Assembly: GCF_014196495.1 (NCBI RefSeq)
Contig: NZ_JACIDT010000003.1
Coordinates: 310,001 to 374,000, forward strand
Source: Sphingobium jiangsuense
GTDB taxonomy: Bacteria; Pseudomonadota; Alphaproteobacteria; Sphingomonadales; Sphingomonadaceae
Length of the DNA stretch: 64,000 nucleotides
Direction of reading: 5' to 3'
Shown: piece by piece, positions 54,097-63,854 of the stretch
How positions within the stretch are numbered: position 1 is the stretch's first letter
Layout of the letters: each line of letters begins with the position of its first letter
The notes under the pieces: model-generated
What the model was told of the DNA's origin: nothing
Seen by the model: only the letters and a program-made list of their open reading frames with translations
The model's database searches: none
Translations under genes and position numbers: made by a program

Positions 54097-54747
54097 CTAG
54101 GCGCTCTCCCGGCCGCGCGGCCCCCCGTCGCGCGGCGCGCCCATGCCGGCGGCGAAGGCGATGCGCAGCGCGTCGGAAAGGCTGCGCACCTCCAGCTTGG
54201 CCATGACATTGGCGCGGTGCACTTCGACCGTTCGCGGCGAAATGCCGAGGTCATAGGCGATCGCCTTGTTGGGAAGCCCGCGCGCAAGGCCCTCCAGTAC
54301 GTCGCGCTCGCGCGGGGTGAGCACGTGCAGGATCGTCTCCGCTTCGGCCGCGCGCGCCGCAGCGCCATCGGCCGCGACCAGATGCTCGAACGCGGTTTCG
54401 ATGGCCTTGACGAGCACCGCCTTCTCGAACGGCTTTTCCAGAAAGTCGACCGCGCCCGCCTTCATCGCGCGCACGGCGATGGGGATGTTGCCGTGGCCGG
54501 TCATGATGATGACGGGCATGGTCACGCCGCGCTCTGCGAGCACGCGCTGCATCTCCATGCCGTCGAGGCCCGGCAGGCGGATGTCGAGCAGCACGCAGCC
54601 ATGCCCCGCATGTCGCACCTCTTTCAGGAAGGCGCCGCCGGAAGGCCAGCTTTCGACCGCATAGCCGCAGCTTTTCAGCATATAGGCCGCGGATTTCCTG
54701 ACCGCCTCGTCATCGTCGACAATGTGAACGAGCTTCCTGTCCTCCAT
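54097..54747 (-). CDS. FixJ-type two-component response regulator
   Basis: A 216-residue regulator. The receiver has the acidic pair in IVDDDEAV, phospho-acceptor Asp55 in LLDIRLPG, Thr in IIMTGHG and Lys in FLEKPFEK. The LuxR-type output helix-turn-helix is LTPRERDVLEGLARGLPNKA with GISPRTVEVHRANVMAKL. ATG 54747 overlaps the end of the kinase gene by 38 nt. It likely activates the neighbouring stress genes. Confidence 0.94.
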   Translation of the reverse strand: MEDRKLVHIVDDDEAVRKSAAYMLKSCGYAVESWPSGGAFLKEVRHAGHGCVLLDIRLPGLDGMEMQRVLAERGVTMPVIIMTGHGNIPIAVRAMKAGAVDFLEKPFEKAVLVKAIETAFEHLVAADGAAARAAEAETILHVLTPRERDVLEGLARGLPNKAIAYDLGISPRTVEVHRANVMAKLEVRSLSDALRIAFAAGMGAPRDGGPRGRESA

Positions 54748-56239
54748 GGCGTTCCTCTGTTTGCGCGCGCGCGAGCGTGAAGTGGAAATGGGTTCCACCC
54801 CCCTGGCGGGGCTCCATCCAGATGCGGCCGCCATTGGCCTCCACGATGGTGCGGCAGATCGACAGGCCCAGCCCCATGCCTTCGGACTTGGTGCTCACGA
54901 ACGCGCGGAAGAGCTGCTTGGCCACTTCGGGCGCGATCCCGGCGCCGGTGTCGGTCACCGTCACGCGGACGAAGCCGGGCCGGTCGGGGCGGCTGGCGAT
55001 GACGAGGCGTCTTTCCGGGGTGCTGCCCATCGCCTCGCAGCCGTTGCGGATCAGGTTGATGAGGACCTGCTGGATCTGCACCTTGTCCACCAGGACGGAC
55101 GCGTCGCCGGGGGCGAGGTCGAACACCGCCTCTATGCCCTTCTCGCGGGTGCCCATCAGCCCCAGCACCGCCGCCTCGTGGATCAGGTCGGGCAGCGGCT
55201 CGATCGTCTTTTCCACATCGCCCCGCGCCACGAAATCCCGCAGCCGCCGCACGATCTGGCCCGCCCGCATCGCCTCGCGCGCGGTTTCGTCCAGTGCGCC
55301 GCGCATCGCCGGAAATTCCGCCGGACGCGGATCGGCGAGCTGGTCGCGGACCGCCTCGACATAATTGGCGATGGCGGTGATCGGCTGGTTGAGTTCATGG
55401 GCGAGCGTGGACGCCATCGTCCCCATCGCGCTGACGCGCGCGACGTGGATCAGCTCGGATTGCAGGGCTTGCAACTGCTCCTCGGTATGCCGCTGCTCGG
55501 TCAGGTCGCGGATGAAGCCGGCAAAGCCGCGCAGCCGCCCCTCGCCGGTGAACAGCGCGGTTAAGGCGATGGCGGCGAGGAAGCGGGAGCCGTCCTTGCG
55601 CAGGCGCCAGTCCTCCCGCATGATCCTGCCCTCCGTCGCGGCGCGGGCGAGGTCCCTTTCCGGTTCGCCCGCCGCGATCGCATCGGGCGGGTAGAAGGCG
55701 GACAGCGGCAGGCTCCTGGCCTCGGCTTCGCTCCACCCCAGCAGCCGTTCCGCGCCGCGGTTCCAGATCGTGACCCGGCCCGTCGCGTCCAGCATGCAGA
55801 TCGCATGGCCCTGCGCGCCATCGATCAGCAGGTTCAGTTCCTCCGCCAGCTCTTCCGCATCATGCGTGCGCAGGCGGTTGAGGCGCTCGGCTTCGGCGAT
55901 CCTGCGGCGCGAGCGGTTGACGATCTCTCCCAGCAGCACGACGCCCGCCGCGACGAACAGGAACAGCAGGCCCTCCAGCCGGTCGCCCATGCCGGGCTGG
56001 CGGGCCCCGGCGAAGCCATGGACCAGCACGAAGGAAAGCAGCGTGGCGAGGATCGCCGGGCCGAGGCCGCACCACAGCGCCGCCGCCAGTATCGCCGGCA
56101 CGAAGGGCAGGAAGGGCGCGCGGTCGCCCAGCCACGGCTCGACCGCAGCCCGCAGCGCCGCCATCAGCAGCACGACCAGCGCGGCGGCCAGATAGCGCGG
56201 CAAGGGCGATCGGTTCCCTGTCGGCTCCCCTGTGGGCAT
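54710..56239 (-). CDS. membrane PAS sensor histidine kinase, FixL-like
   Basis: A 509-residue kinase. I chose ATG 56239 because AGAGG lies 7 nt upstream; a GTG at 56290 lacks a site. Residues 1 to about 110 have three to four membrane helices (YLAAALVVLLMAALRAAV, FLPFVPAILAAALWCGLG, LLFLFVAAGVVLLGEIV). One PAS domain follows (MLDATGRVTIWNRGAERLLG to LRGFAGFIRDLTEQ). The kinase core has MASTLAHELNQPITAIANYV with the phosphorylated His, and ATP-site motifs NLIRNGCEAM, TDTGAGI and GMGLGLSI. The PAS loop where FixL has its heme-ligating His carries none, so heme-based oxygen sensing is not supported. Confidence 0.92.
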   Translation of the reverse strand: MPTGEPTGNRSPLPRYLAAALVVLLMAALRAAVEPWLGDRAPFLPFVPAILAAALWCGLGPAILATLLSFVLVHGFAGARQPGMGDRLEGLLFLFVAAGVVLLGEIVNRSRRRIAEAERLNRLRTHDAEELAEELNLLIDGAQGHAICMLDATGRVTIWNRGAERLLGWSEAEARSLPLSAFYPPDAIAAGEPERDLARAATEGRIMREDWRLRKDGSRFLAAIALTALFTGEGRLRGFAGFIRDLTEQRHTEEQLQALQSELIHVARVSAMGTMASTLAHELNQPITAIANYVEAVRDQLADPRPAEFPAMRGALDETAREAMRAGQIVRRLRDFVARGDVEKTIEPLPDLIHEAAVLGLMGTREKGIEAVFDLAPGDASVLVDKVQIQQVLINLIRNGCEAMGSTPERRLVIASRPDRPGFVRVTVTDTGAGIAPEVAKQLFRAFVSTKSEGMGLGLSICRTIVEANGGRIWMEPRQGGGTHFHFTLARAQTEERHGGQEARSHCRR

Positions 56240-56506
56240 GGCGGACCTCTCTTCGCTGGACCGGGACAGACCCGATTCGAAAAGACTCACATGCGCGCCC
56301 GAAGCAGCGGCAGCTTAACCGCCTTCGACCGGGAATTAAATGGAGCGGCCCGGCGAGCGGGGCGGTTCCTGCGCCTGAATGGTTGAAAAGCATGGCGACC
56401 GGATGGCCGCGGGGCCGTCGCCTTCGTCCTGTCCGCGCCGACATGACGGGGAGGCTCTTGCCGCGCCGGGACGGGCGGTGGATAAGCAGGGTGAGGGAGA
56501 GACGCG

Positions 56507-57496
56507 ATGACGCTGATGACCGCGATGCAGATCGACGCGCCCGGCCGGCCCCTGCGGCGCGTGCAGCGGGAGGTGCCGCGTCCCGGACCGGGCGAGCTGC
56601 TCGTGCGGGTAGTGGCCTGCGGCGTGTGCCGCACCGACCTGCATGTGCTCGACGGCGAGGTAGCGGCGACCTATCCGATCATTCCGGGGCATGAGATCGT
56701 CGGCCATGTGATCGAGGCGGGCGCGGGAACGGAAGGGTTCGCGCCGGGCCAGCGGGTCGGCATACCGTGGCTCGGCCATACGTGCGGCGCCTGCTCCTAT
56801 TGCCGCGCGGGGCAGGAAAATCTCTGCGACCATCCCCGCTTCACCGGCGCCACCCGCGACGGCGGCTATGCGACCCATGTTATCGCCGACACGCGCTATT
56901 GCTTCGCCCTGCCGGACGGCTTTTCCGATGTCGAGGCGGCGCCGCTGCTCTGCGCCGGGCTGATCGGCTGGCGCGCGCTGCGGCTGGCGGGGGAGGGGCG
57001 GCGCCTCGGCCTCTACGGCTTCGGCGCGGCCGCGCATATTCTCGCACAGGTGGCGCTGTGGCAGGGGCGCGAGGTCTATGCCTTCACCCGCGAGGGCGAC
57101 GGGGAGGCGCAGGCCTTCGCGCGCTCGCTGGGCTGCGTCTGGGCGGGCGCGTCGTCGGAGCGGCCGCCCGAACCGCTCGACGCCGCGCTGATCTTCGCGC
57201 CGGTGGGCGCGCTGGTGCCGCTGGCGCTGAAGGCGCTGCGCAAGGGCGGACGATGCGTGTGCGCGGGCATCCACATGAGCGATATTCCGGCCTTTCCCTA
57301 TGCCGATCTGTGGGAGGAACGGCACATCCTTTCGGTCGCCAACCTGACCCGCGAGGACGGCGTGTCCTTTCTGGAGATCGCGCAGCAGGCCGGCATCCGC
57401 ACGGTGACGGAGGCGTTCCCACTGGAGGAGGCGAATGCAGCGCTGGAGCGGCTGCGGTCGGGGGCGCTTACCGGGGCAGCGGTGCTGGTGCCGTAG
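56507..57496 (+). CDS. zinc-dependent alcohol dehydrogenase (AdhP-like)
   Basis: A 329-residue medium-chain dehydrogenase. Catalytic zinc residues are Cys in ACGVCRTDLHV, GHEIVG, and the later Cys in PLLCAGLIGWRAL. Structural cysteines are in CGACSYCRAGQENLC. The nucleotide site is LYGFGAAAHILAQ, a less common form of the GxGxxG motif. It reads away from the kinase gene. Such enzymes are common in low-oxygen clusters, and reduce aldehydes or oxidise alcohols. Confidence 0.9.
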   Translation: MTLMTAMQIDAPGRPLRRVQREVPRPGPGELLVRVVACGVCRTDLHVLDGEVAATYPIIPGHEIVGHVIEAGAGTEGFAPGQRVGIPWLGHTCGACSYCRAGQENLCDHPRFTGATRDGGYATHVIADTRYCFALPDGFSDVEAAPLLCAGLIGWRALRLAGEGRRLGLYGFGAAAHILAQVALWQGREVYAFTREGDGEAQAFARSLGCVWAGASSERPPEPLDAALIFAPVGALVPLALKALRKGGRCVCAGIHMSDIPAFPYADLWEERHILSVANLTREDGVSFLEIAQQAGIRTVTEAFPLEEANAALERLRSGALTGAAVLVP

Positions 57497-57549
57497 GGTT
57501 GGCGCAGGGTGTCCGCTTTCGGCCAAGAGCTGACCTCTCGCCTCCATCG

Positions 57550-57638
57550 TCACCCTGAACTTGTTTCAGGGTCCATTTCACCGGATTGAGCGGAGGAGCG
57601 TGGGGCTTGATGGATGCTGAAACAAGTTCAGCATGACG
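57550..57638. repeat. dispersed inverted repeat, family C
   Basis: CGTCACCCTGAACTTGTTTC at the left and GAAACAAGTTCAGCATGACG at the right are complementary arms about 45 nt apart. The element sits between the convergent alcohol dehydrogenase and HlyD genes. This 'ctgaacttgtttcag' element is scattered widely in sphingomonad genomes. Confidence 0.8.
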
Positions 57639-57692
57639 ATTGGGTATGGCGGCTCTCCACCCAACCCGGTCCTCAGCCCATCGCTCCCACCA

Positions 57693-58850
57693 TCAGCGCG
57701 CGGTAATCCTCGCCCCGTCGGCCAGCGCGTTGCCGGGGTTGAGGATGACCGTCTCCCCGGCGGAAAGGCCGCCCAGCACCTCGGCATATTCCTCGCTGAT
57801 ATGGCCGAGTTTCAGCGCGCGTTCCCGCGCCCGGCCGTCTGCGTCGACAAAGGCGCGCCAGCCGCCGTCCGTGCCCCGGAACAGCGCGCCGATCGGCACG
57901 CGCAGCGCGTCCTTGCTGCTCCACAGGATGATGGTCGCGTCGATCTGATAGCCATGGCCGAGACGCGCCGCCTGCCGGGCCGCCGCAGGATCGAAGCCGA
58001 TGATGACGTTGACGCGCTGTTCCTCGATGCCGAGCGCGGAGACCTTCAGCCGCCCGAACGGCTCGATCCGCTTCACATGGCCGATCAGCGGCTCCGGCCC
58101 GCCCCAGGCGCGGATCTCCACCCGGTCGCCGGGCTTGGCCCGCACCGCCTCGCGTGAGAGCAGGTCGACCACCAGCTCGATCTTGCCGGGGTCGCCGATG
58201 GTCATGATCGGCGTGCCTTCGGCGATCACGCCCTCGCTTTCGGTGATGACGCTCAGCACCGATCCGCTCGCGGGCGCGCGCACCGCGACCGGAGCCTGCG
58301 CCGCCCGGCCCGAGGGATTGGCCAGCTGCGCCTCGATGCGCCGCACCTCGGCGCGGCCGGCCTGAAGCGACGCCTCGGCATTGGCGGTGCGGGTGCGGGC
58401 GGCCTCCAGCTGCGCGCGCGGAAGGAAACCCCGCCCGGCGATTTCCTCCGCCCGCGCCAGATCGCGGCGGGCCTGTGCCAGCGTCGCCGTCGCGCCGCTT
58501 TCCGCCGCCCGCGCCGCCGCGAGCGCGCCGCGCAACTCCTGTTCGCTGCGCGGATCGAGCGGGGTCGAAGGGCGGCCGGTCATCGTCGTGATCAGCGCGC
58601 CGCGCGCCACCCCGTCGCCCGCCTCCAGCTCTATGCGTGAAAGATAGCCGGTCACCGGGGCGGTGACGACATAGAGTTCCTCCGCCCGCGTGACGCCGTC
58701 GTCGGTGACGCCCACCGCCATCGGGCCGCGCCTCACCGTGCCGGTGTCGACCGGGGTCGGCTCCGGCCAGAAAGCGAAGGCGAGGCCCGCGAGCAGCAGC
58801 AGGCCGATCGCGGCAGCCCAGCGCCAGCGCTTCAACTTGTCCCACATCAT
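57693..58850 (-). CDS. HlyD-family periplasmic adaptor of an ABC exporter
   Basis: A 385-residue membrane fusion protein. ATG 58850 overlaps the permease stop (ATGA). One N-terminal helix (RWAAAIGLLLLAGLAFAFWP) anchors it; a biotinyl-like hairpin domain follows (LYVVTAPVTGYLSRIELEAG), then a coiled coil (about 100-180, rich in Ala, Glu, Arg) and the beta-barrel part (KIELVVDLLSREAVRAKPGD, ALGIEEQRVNVIIGF). It joins the FtsX-type permease and ATPase as a MacAB-like tripartite exporter. Confidence 0.92.
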   Translation of the reverse strand: MMWDKLKRWRWAAAIGLLLLAGLAFAFWPEPTPVDTGTVRRGPMAVGVTDDGVTRAEELYVVTAPVTGYLSRIELEAGDGVARGALITTMTGRPSTPLDPRSEQELRGALAAARAAESGATATLAQARRDLARAEEIAGRGFLPRAQLEAARTRTANAEASLQAGRAEVRRIEAQLANPSGRAAQAPVAVRAPASGSVLSVITESEGVIAEGTPIMTIGDPGKIELVVDLLSREAVRAKPGDRVEIRAWGGPEPLIGHVKRIEPFGRLKVSALGIEEQRVNVIIGFDPAAARQAARLGHGYQIDATIILWSSKDALRVPIGALFRGTDGGWRAFVDADGRARERALKLGHISEEYAEVLGGLSAGETVILNPGNALADGARITAR

Positions 58851-61210
58851 TCGCGCGCCTTCAGAACCCGGACCATGTCGAGCTGCAGCACGCGGCGCCC
58901 GACGATGAGGGCGGTCGCGGTCGCCGCGGCGAGCACGATCAGGATGGAATAGCCATAGCTGGCGCGGGACGGGGCGAAAGGCAAGCGAAACAGGTCGGAC
59001 CCGAACATCGCCGTCATCATCTGCGCCAGCCAATAGCCCGCGACACAGCCGACCGGCACGGCCAGCACGACCAACAGCGCCAGCTCGCCCAGCAGCACCA
59101 TGCCGACCTCGGTGCGATGATAGCCGAGCACGCGCAGCGTCGCCAGTTCATGCGCCCGCTCCGAAAACAGGATGCGCGCACTGTTGTAGACCACGCCCAC
59201 CGCGATGGCCGAGGCGAAGGAGACATAGAAGCCGAGCATGGTGAAGATATTCTCGTCGATCATCTGCTCGAACTTTCGCAGCGCGGCGTCGCGCTCCGTC
59301 ACGCCCAGCACCACCGGCATGGTCTTGAGCTTCGCCAATATCCGGTCGCGCGCCGCCGGATCGATCCGCAGCAGCGCCGCGCCCGCGGGCGCGCCGTCGC
59401 GGGCGAGCGCCTGCAAGGTGGCGTCGGCGGCATAGGCGCGCTTGCCGATGAACTCGTCGATGATCCGCACCACCGGCAGGAAGGCGCGGGTGCGGCGGCC
59501 GCCGAGCATCTCGACCGTCACCCGCTCCCCGGTCTTCACGCCGAGCTTGTCCGCCAACTGGCGGCTCAGCATCAGGCCAGCGGGGGGCAGGTCGATTTCC
59601 TGCCCGTCGCCGTCGATCCTTGCGGTCAACACCGCCCCTTCCGGCGCGCTTTCGATCGCGCCGCGCTCCGTCCGGTTGCCATGGCTGATCTTCGCCGCCA
59701 CGGCGCGCGTCGGCTCCACCCGCAGCACGCCCGGCATCTGGGCGAGCGCGTGCAGCACCGCCTCGTTGCGCGGCTCGATGAAGGTGATGGTCAGGTCCTG
59801 CCGCTGGCTGCGCAGGAACCAGGAATCGATCATCGTGCGGCTGGCGTCGACGAACTGCATGGTCGCGAACAGCAGCCCCATCGACAGCGCCACGCCCGTC
59901 ACCGTGATCGCCGAGCGCCCCGGCCAGCGCGCGATATGGCGCACGATCATGTGGCCGATGGCGGAAAAGCCCGCCTTGCGTCCCAGCCGCTCGCCCCAGC
60001 CGCCGCGATAGACGGGCGGCGGGGGCGGGGTCATCGCCACCGCCGGGTTCAGCCGCACCGCCTCCTGCATGCCGCCCAGCGCGCCCAGCGCCGCCGCGCC
60101 CACCGACAACGCCGCCGCCCCGGCGAAGACGCCGGGCGAGATGTGGTAATAGAGGAAGGGGAAGTGGTAATATTCGGTGTAGAGCCGGGTCATGCCCCGG
60201 CCCATCCACACGCCCGCGACCGCGCCCAGCACCGTCGCCAGCACGGCGATGGCGAGCGCGAACTTCATATAATGCCAGCCGATCGCCCAGCCGGAATAGC
60301 CGAATGCCTTGATGAGGCCGATCTGCGTCCGTTCGGTGCGGATCATCCGCCCCAGCACGATATAGACGAGGAATATCGCCACCAGCAGGAAGATCGGCGG
60401 GATCACCTGGGTCAGCGCGTCGAGCTGCATCAGTTCATTGTCGAGGAAGGCGTGGGACAAATGATCGGCCCGGCCATAGGCGCCGCTGCCGCCATAGGGG
60501 GCGAGCAGCGCGTCCAGCTTGCGGATCACGTCGGCTTGCCGCGCGCCGCGTTCCAGCGTCACCGACAGCGCGTTGATCGCCTCGGTGCGGTCGGTGGCGG
60601 CCTCCAGCGCCTTCTCGCCCATCCAGAAGATGCCGAAGCGCCGGTCGTCGGGGATCAGGTCGCCGGGCGCGATCGCATAGATATAATCGGGCGCGAGGCC
60701 GATGCCGACTATGCGCAGCGGCTGCTTGCGCCCATAGATAAGCGCGTCGACGCCATCGCCGATGCCCAGCCCATTGGCCTTGGCGAACGCCTCGTCGACC
60801 ACCGCCTCACCCGCATGGCCCGCTTCGGGCAGGCGCCCCTGCCGCAGCGTCAGCCGGTTGAGATGGGTGCGGCCATGCTCGTTGACCGAGTTGATGAGCG
60901 CGCGCACCGGTTCCACCCGGTCCGGGAAATCGAGCGTCGCATATTGGCGGATCGATCCTTCCGCGCGCCGGACGCCGGGGATCGCGGCGGCGCGCTGCAC
61001 CACGCCGCGCGGCGCGCGGGTCATCTCGGCGAATACGTCGGCGAAGGCGTTGCGCGCATAATAGGCGTCGCGCGTCTCGGTGAGCGAACGGTGCACGCCC
61101 ATCGACAGCACGAAGGTCGCCGTCGCGGCCGCCAGCACCAGCGCGATCGCGAACACCTGTCCCCGCATCCGCCACAGGTCGCGCAGCAGCTTGCGGTCGA
61201 GCGCCGTCAC
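58847..61210 (-). CDS. ABC transporter permease, FtsX/MacB type, double length
   Basis: A 787-residue permease with a first helix [20 protein letters not shown], a large periplasmic domain, a set of helices at about 265-385, a second periplasmic domain and C-terminal helices. It therefore carries two FtsX modules (each with three or more helices). ATG 61210 overlaps the ATPase stop (ATGA). It is the transmembrane part of the exporter encoded by these three genes. The transported substrate is unknown. Confidence 0.9.
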   Translation of the reverse strand: MTALDRKLLRDLWRMRGQVFAIALVLAAATATFVLSMGVHRSLTETRDAYYARNAFADVFAEMTRAPRGVVQRAAAIPGVRRAEGSIRQYATLDFPDRVEPVRALINSVNEHGRTHLNRLTLRQGRLPEAGHAGEAVVDEAFAKANGLGIGDGVDALIYGRKQPLRIVGIGLAPDYIYAIAPGDLIPDDRRFGIFWMGEKALEAATDRTEAINALSVTLERGARQADVIRKLDALLAPYGGSGAYGRADHLSHAFLDNELMQLDALTQVIPPIFLLVAIFLVYIVLGRMIRTERTQIGLIKAFGYSGWAIGWHYMKFALAIAVLATVLGAVAGVWMGRGMTRLYTEYYHFPFLYYHISPGVFAGAAALSVGAAALGALGGMQEAVRLNPAVAMTPPPPPVYRGGWGERLGRKAGFSAIGHMIVRHIARWPGRSAITVTGVALSMGLLFATMQFVDASRTMIDSWFLRSQRQDLTITFIEPRNEAVLHALAQMPGVLRVEPTRAVAAKISHGNRTERGAIESAPEGAVLTARIDGDGQEIDLPPAGLMLSRQLADKLGVKTGERVTVEMLGGRRTRAFLPVVRIIDEFIGKRAYAADATLQALARDGAPAGAALLRIDPAARDRILAKLKTMPVVLGVTERDAALRKFEQMIDENIFTMLGFYVSFASAIAVGVVYNSARILFSERAHELATLRVLGYHRTEVGMVLLGELALLVVLAVPVGCVAGYWLAQMMTAMFGSDLFRLPFAPSRASYGYSILIVLAAATATALIVGRRVLQLDMVRVLKARE

Positions 61211-61950
61211 CAGCTTATCTCCGACGGGGCGATGGGATGTTCGTTCACCTCCGTCCGCGCGATCCGCCCGTCGAGGAAATGGAACACGCGGTCGGCCATC
61301 GCCGCGATGCCGACATTATGGGTGATGATCACCACCGTCGCGCCCAGCTCCCGGTTCGCGCGCGCCAGTGTTTCCAGCACGCGGATGCCGGTCTTGCTGT
61401 CGAGCGCGCCGGTCGGCTCGTCGCACAGCAGCACGCCCGGCTGCTTGGCGACCGCGCGGGCGACGGCGACGCGCTGCTGCTCGCCGCCGGAAAGCTGCGC
61501 GGGATAATGATCGCGCCGCTCGGCGAGGCCGACCAGCGCCAGCGCCTCGGCCGGGTCCATCGGATTGTCGGCTATGTTGGTGACGAGCCGCACATTCTCC
61601 TCCGCCGTCAGGCTGGGGATCAGGTTGTAGAACTGGAAGATGAAGCCGACCTCGGCCCGGCGGAAACGGGTCAGCGCCTTGTCGTCCAGCGCGGTGAGAT
61701 CGGTGTCGCCATAGAAGAGCCTGCCCGATGTCGCGCGGTCCAGTCCGCCGATGATGTTGAGCAGCGTCGACTTGCCGCTGCCCGACGGCCCCAGCAGCAC
61801 CAGCATCTCGCCCGCCGGAATGGCGAGGTCGACGCCGCGCAGCGCATGCACCTCGGTCTCGCCGGTGCGGTATATCTTGCGCAGTTCTTCGCCCCGGAAG
61901 GCGAGGCCGCGGCTCTGGCCGCTCTCCTGCCCGGCGGGGCGCTCCGTCAT
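61207..61950 (-). CDS. ABC transporter ATP-binding protein (LolD/MacB-like)
   Basis: A 247-residue ATPase. Walker [11 protein letters not shown]-loop [18 protein letters not shown], signature [16 protein letters not shown], Walker [16 protein letters not shown] and the switch His in VIITHN are complete. It starts the ATPase-permease-HlyD operon. The preceding 111-nt gap to the beta-lactamase-fold gene shows nothing I recognise. Confidence 0.95.
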   Translation of the reverse strand: MTERPAGQESGQSRGLAFRGEELRKIYRTGETEVHALRGVDLAIPAGEMLVLLGPSGSGKSTLLNIIGGLDRATSGRLFYGDTDLTALDDKALTRFRRAEVGFIFQFYNLIPSLTAEENVRLVTNIADNPMDPAEALALVGLAERRDHYPAQLSGGEQQRVAVARAVAKQPGVLLCDEPTGALDSKTGIRVLETLARANRELGATVVIITHNVGIAAMADRVFHFLDGRIARTEVNEHPIAPSEISW

Positions 61951-62061
61951 GATCGGGCCGCGATGCGGTCGGGGAAGTTCATCTGGCCTCTGCTCCGGTC
62001 CCTGCCGTCTCGGCGCGCGGCCATAGTAGCCGCGTGGATGGGCAAGGCAAGGTGCTGCCGA

Positions 62062-63702
62062 TCACGCGCGCCCGGCGCGGCGGGAGGCGGGGGCGGTGTT
62101 GCGCCTGCGCCGCTCCTCCCGCACCGCGTTGTAGCTGTCGAGCACCCGGCGCATGTCGGCCAGCGCCTCGCGCCGGGCGCGCTCGCCGCGTATCTTGCCG
62201 AGGTTCCGCTTCAGGTTGGTGATGAAGTCGGCATAGTCGTTCTGCCAATCCTCGCCGACCAGTTCCTCCAGATCCACCCGCCCGGTGTGCAGCCGCCGGG
62301 CAGGCGCGCCGGTCGGCAGCGCCCAGGTTTCGCCGATGCGGGGCGCGATCACGCTCGCCGCCGGATCGTCGGCGGCGACGAGCGCGCGCAGCCCCTCGAC
62401 CGCCTCCGGCTCGCCATGGCTCAGGAACAGGCTGCCCGCTATCGGGCGGCGCGCGCGGATCCAGCCGTGCAGCTCCTCCTGATCGGCATGGGCGGAATAG
62501 CTGTCGATCCGGCGGATCTGCGCGCGCACATTGATGTCGTCGCCGGAAATGCGCACCCGCTGCGCGTCGTCGAGGATGACCCGTCCCAGCGACCCCCTCG
62601 CCTGAAAGCCGACGAAGAGGACAGTGGATTCGCGCCGGAACAGGTTGTGTTTCAGGTGATGGCGGATGCGCCCGGCCTCGCACATGCCGGATGCGGCCAG
62701 GATGATCGCGCCCGACATGCTGTTGAGGCGGATCGACGCGGCGGCCTCTTCCACATAATGGATGGACGGATGGTCGAAGATGGCGCGGTCGCCCATGTCC
62801 TCCAGATCGGCGGCATGGGCGGCGAACACCTTGGTGGCGCGGCTGGCCAGCGGGGAATCGACGAAGATCGGCACATTGGGGATGCGGTTGTCGTCGGCCA
62901 GATGGGCGAGGTCGAGCAGCAGCTCCTGCGTCCGCTCCAGCGCGAAGACCGGGATGATGAGGTTGCCGCCGCGCGCCAGCGCCGCCTTCACCTCCCGCTC
63001 CAGCAGGTCGCGGCGCTGCGCGATGGTCAGCTTCTCCCGCGCGCGGTTGCCGTAGGTGGATTCGCACACCAGATGATCGACGCCGACCGGGGCGGCCGGG
63101 TCCGGGTGGAAGGCCTTGTTGTCGGGGCCGAGGTCGCCGGACAGCAGCAGGCGGGTGCCGCCCGCCTCGATCTCCACCGAGGCGGAACCCAATATATGCC
63201 CCGCATTCCACAGCCGCGCGCGAAAGCCGGGGGCGGGTTCGAACCAGTCGCACAGCTTCACCGGACGGCACATCCGCCACGCCCGCAGCGCGTCCTGCTC
63301 GGTATAGAGCGGCTGGAAGCCGGGGTCGCCCGCGCGGTCGCGCCGCCGGTTGCGCCGGTCCGCCTCGCTTTCCTGAATGCGCCCGGCGTCGGCCAGCATA
63401 TATTCCAGCAGGTCGGTGGTGGCGGGCGTGCACCAGATCGCCTTGTCATAGCCCTGCGCCGCCAGCTTCGGCAGCAGCCCGCAATGATCGATATGCGCAT
63501 GGGTCAGCACCACCGCGTCGATCTCGGCGGGGTCGAAGGAAAAGGCGCCGTGGTTCAGCGTTTCCAGATTGCGCGATCCCTGGAACATGCCGCAATCGAC
63601 AAGGATGGAGTGACCGCCCAGTTCCAGTTCCATGCAGGACCCGGTCACCGTTCCGGCCGCGCCGTGAAACCTGATCGTCAACTCCCTGGCGGATGCGCGC
63701 AT
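62062..63702 (-). CDS. metallo-beta-lactamase/beta-CASP family RNase-like protein
   Basis: A 546-residue enzyme resembling CPSF-type RNA exonucleases. The metal motifs are THAHIDHCG (67-75), a His in [14 protein letters not shown], Asp in LLLSGDLG, and the C-terminal SAHADQEEL. The beta-CASP region includes [13 protein letters not shown] and [21 protein letters not shown] 63702 follows CAGGAGAGG. It is divergent from peptide deformylase. Related proteins are common next to phosphoribosyltransferases or in stress clusters. Confidence 0.9.
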   Translation of the reverse strand: MRASARELTIRFHGAAGTVTGSCMELELGGHSILVDCGMFQGSRNLETLNHGAFSFDPAEIDAVVLTHAHIDHCGLLPKLAAQGYDKAIWCTPATTDLLEYMLADAGRIQESEADRRNRRRDRAGDPGFQPLYTEQDALRAWRMCRPVKLCDWFEPAPGFRARLWNAGHILGSASVEIEAGGTRLLLSGDLGPDNKAFHPDPAAPVGVDHLVCESTYGNRAREKLTIAQRRDLLEREVKAALARGGNLIIPVFALERTQELLLDLAHLADDNRIPNVPIFVDSPLASRATKVFAAHAADLEDMGDRAIFDHPSIHYVEEAAASIRLNSMSGAIILAASGMCEAGRIRHHLKHNLFRRESTVLFVGFQARGSLGRVILDDAQRVRISGDDINVRAQIRRIDSYSAHADQEELHGWIRARRPIAGSLFLSHGEPEAVEGLRALVAADDPAASVIAPRIGETWALPTGAPARRLHTGRVDLEELVGEDWQNDYADFITNLKRNLGKIRGERARREALADMRRVLDSYNAVREERRRRNTAPASRRAGRA

Positions 63703-63789
63703 CGGCAAAACCTCTCCTGTCCTTGTCCTCCTTTCGTCTATACCGGCTTCGCGCGGCGATGCAGCCGCTAATTCCCGAAGGCGGCCGGA

Positions 63790-63805
63790 TTTCAAAAGCG
63801 GCGCC
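63790..63805 (+). other. 16-bp element shared with the CBS gene upstream region
   Basis: TTTCAAAAGCGGCGCC, identical to 52652-52667. It lies 49 nt before the deformylase start and about 88 nt from the beta-CASP gene start on the other strand. A GGTATAAGC downstream (about 63811-63819) might be a -10 region. Confidence 0.4.
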
Positions 63806-63854
63806 GCAGGGGTATAAGCGGGCAGGGCAAGATGCAGGCGCAAGGGGAAAGGCC

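Noticed and set aside
54710..56239. Calling the kinase an oxygen-sensing FixL
   Set aside because: The heme-ligating His is not visible in the PAS domain and the protein is membrane-bound, so only the kinase core is FixL-like.
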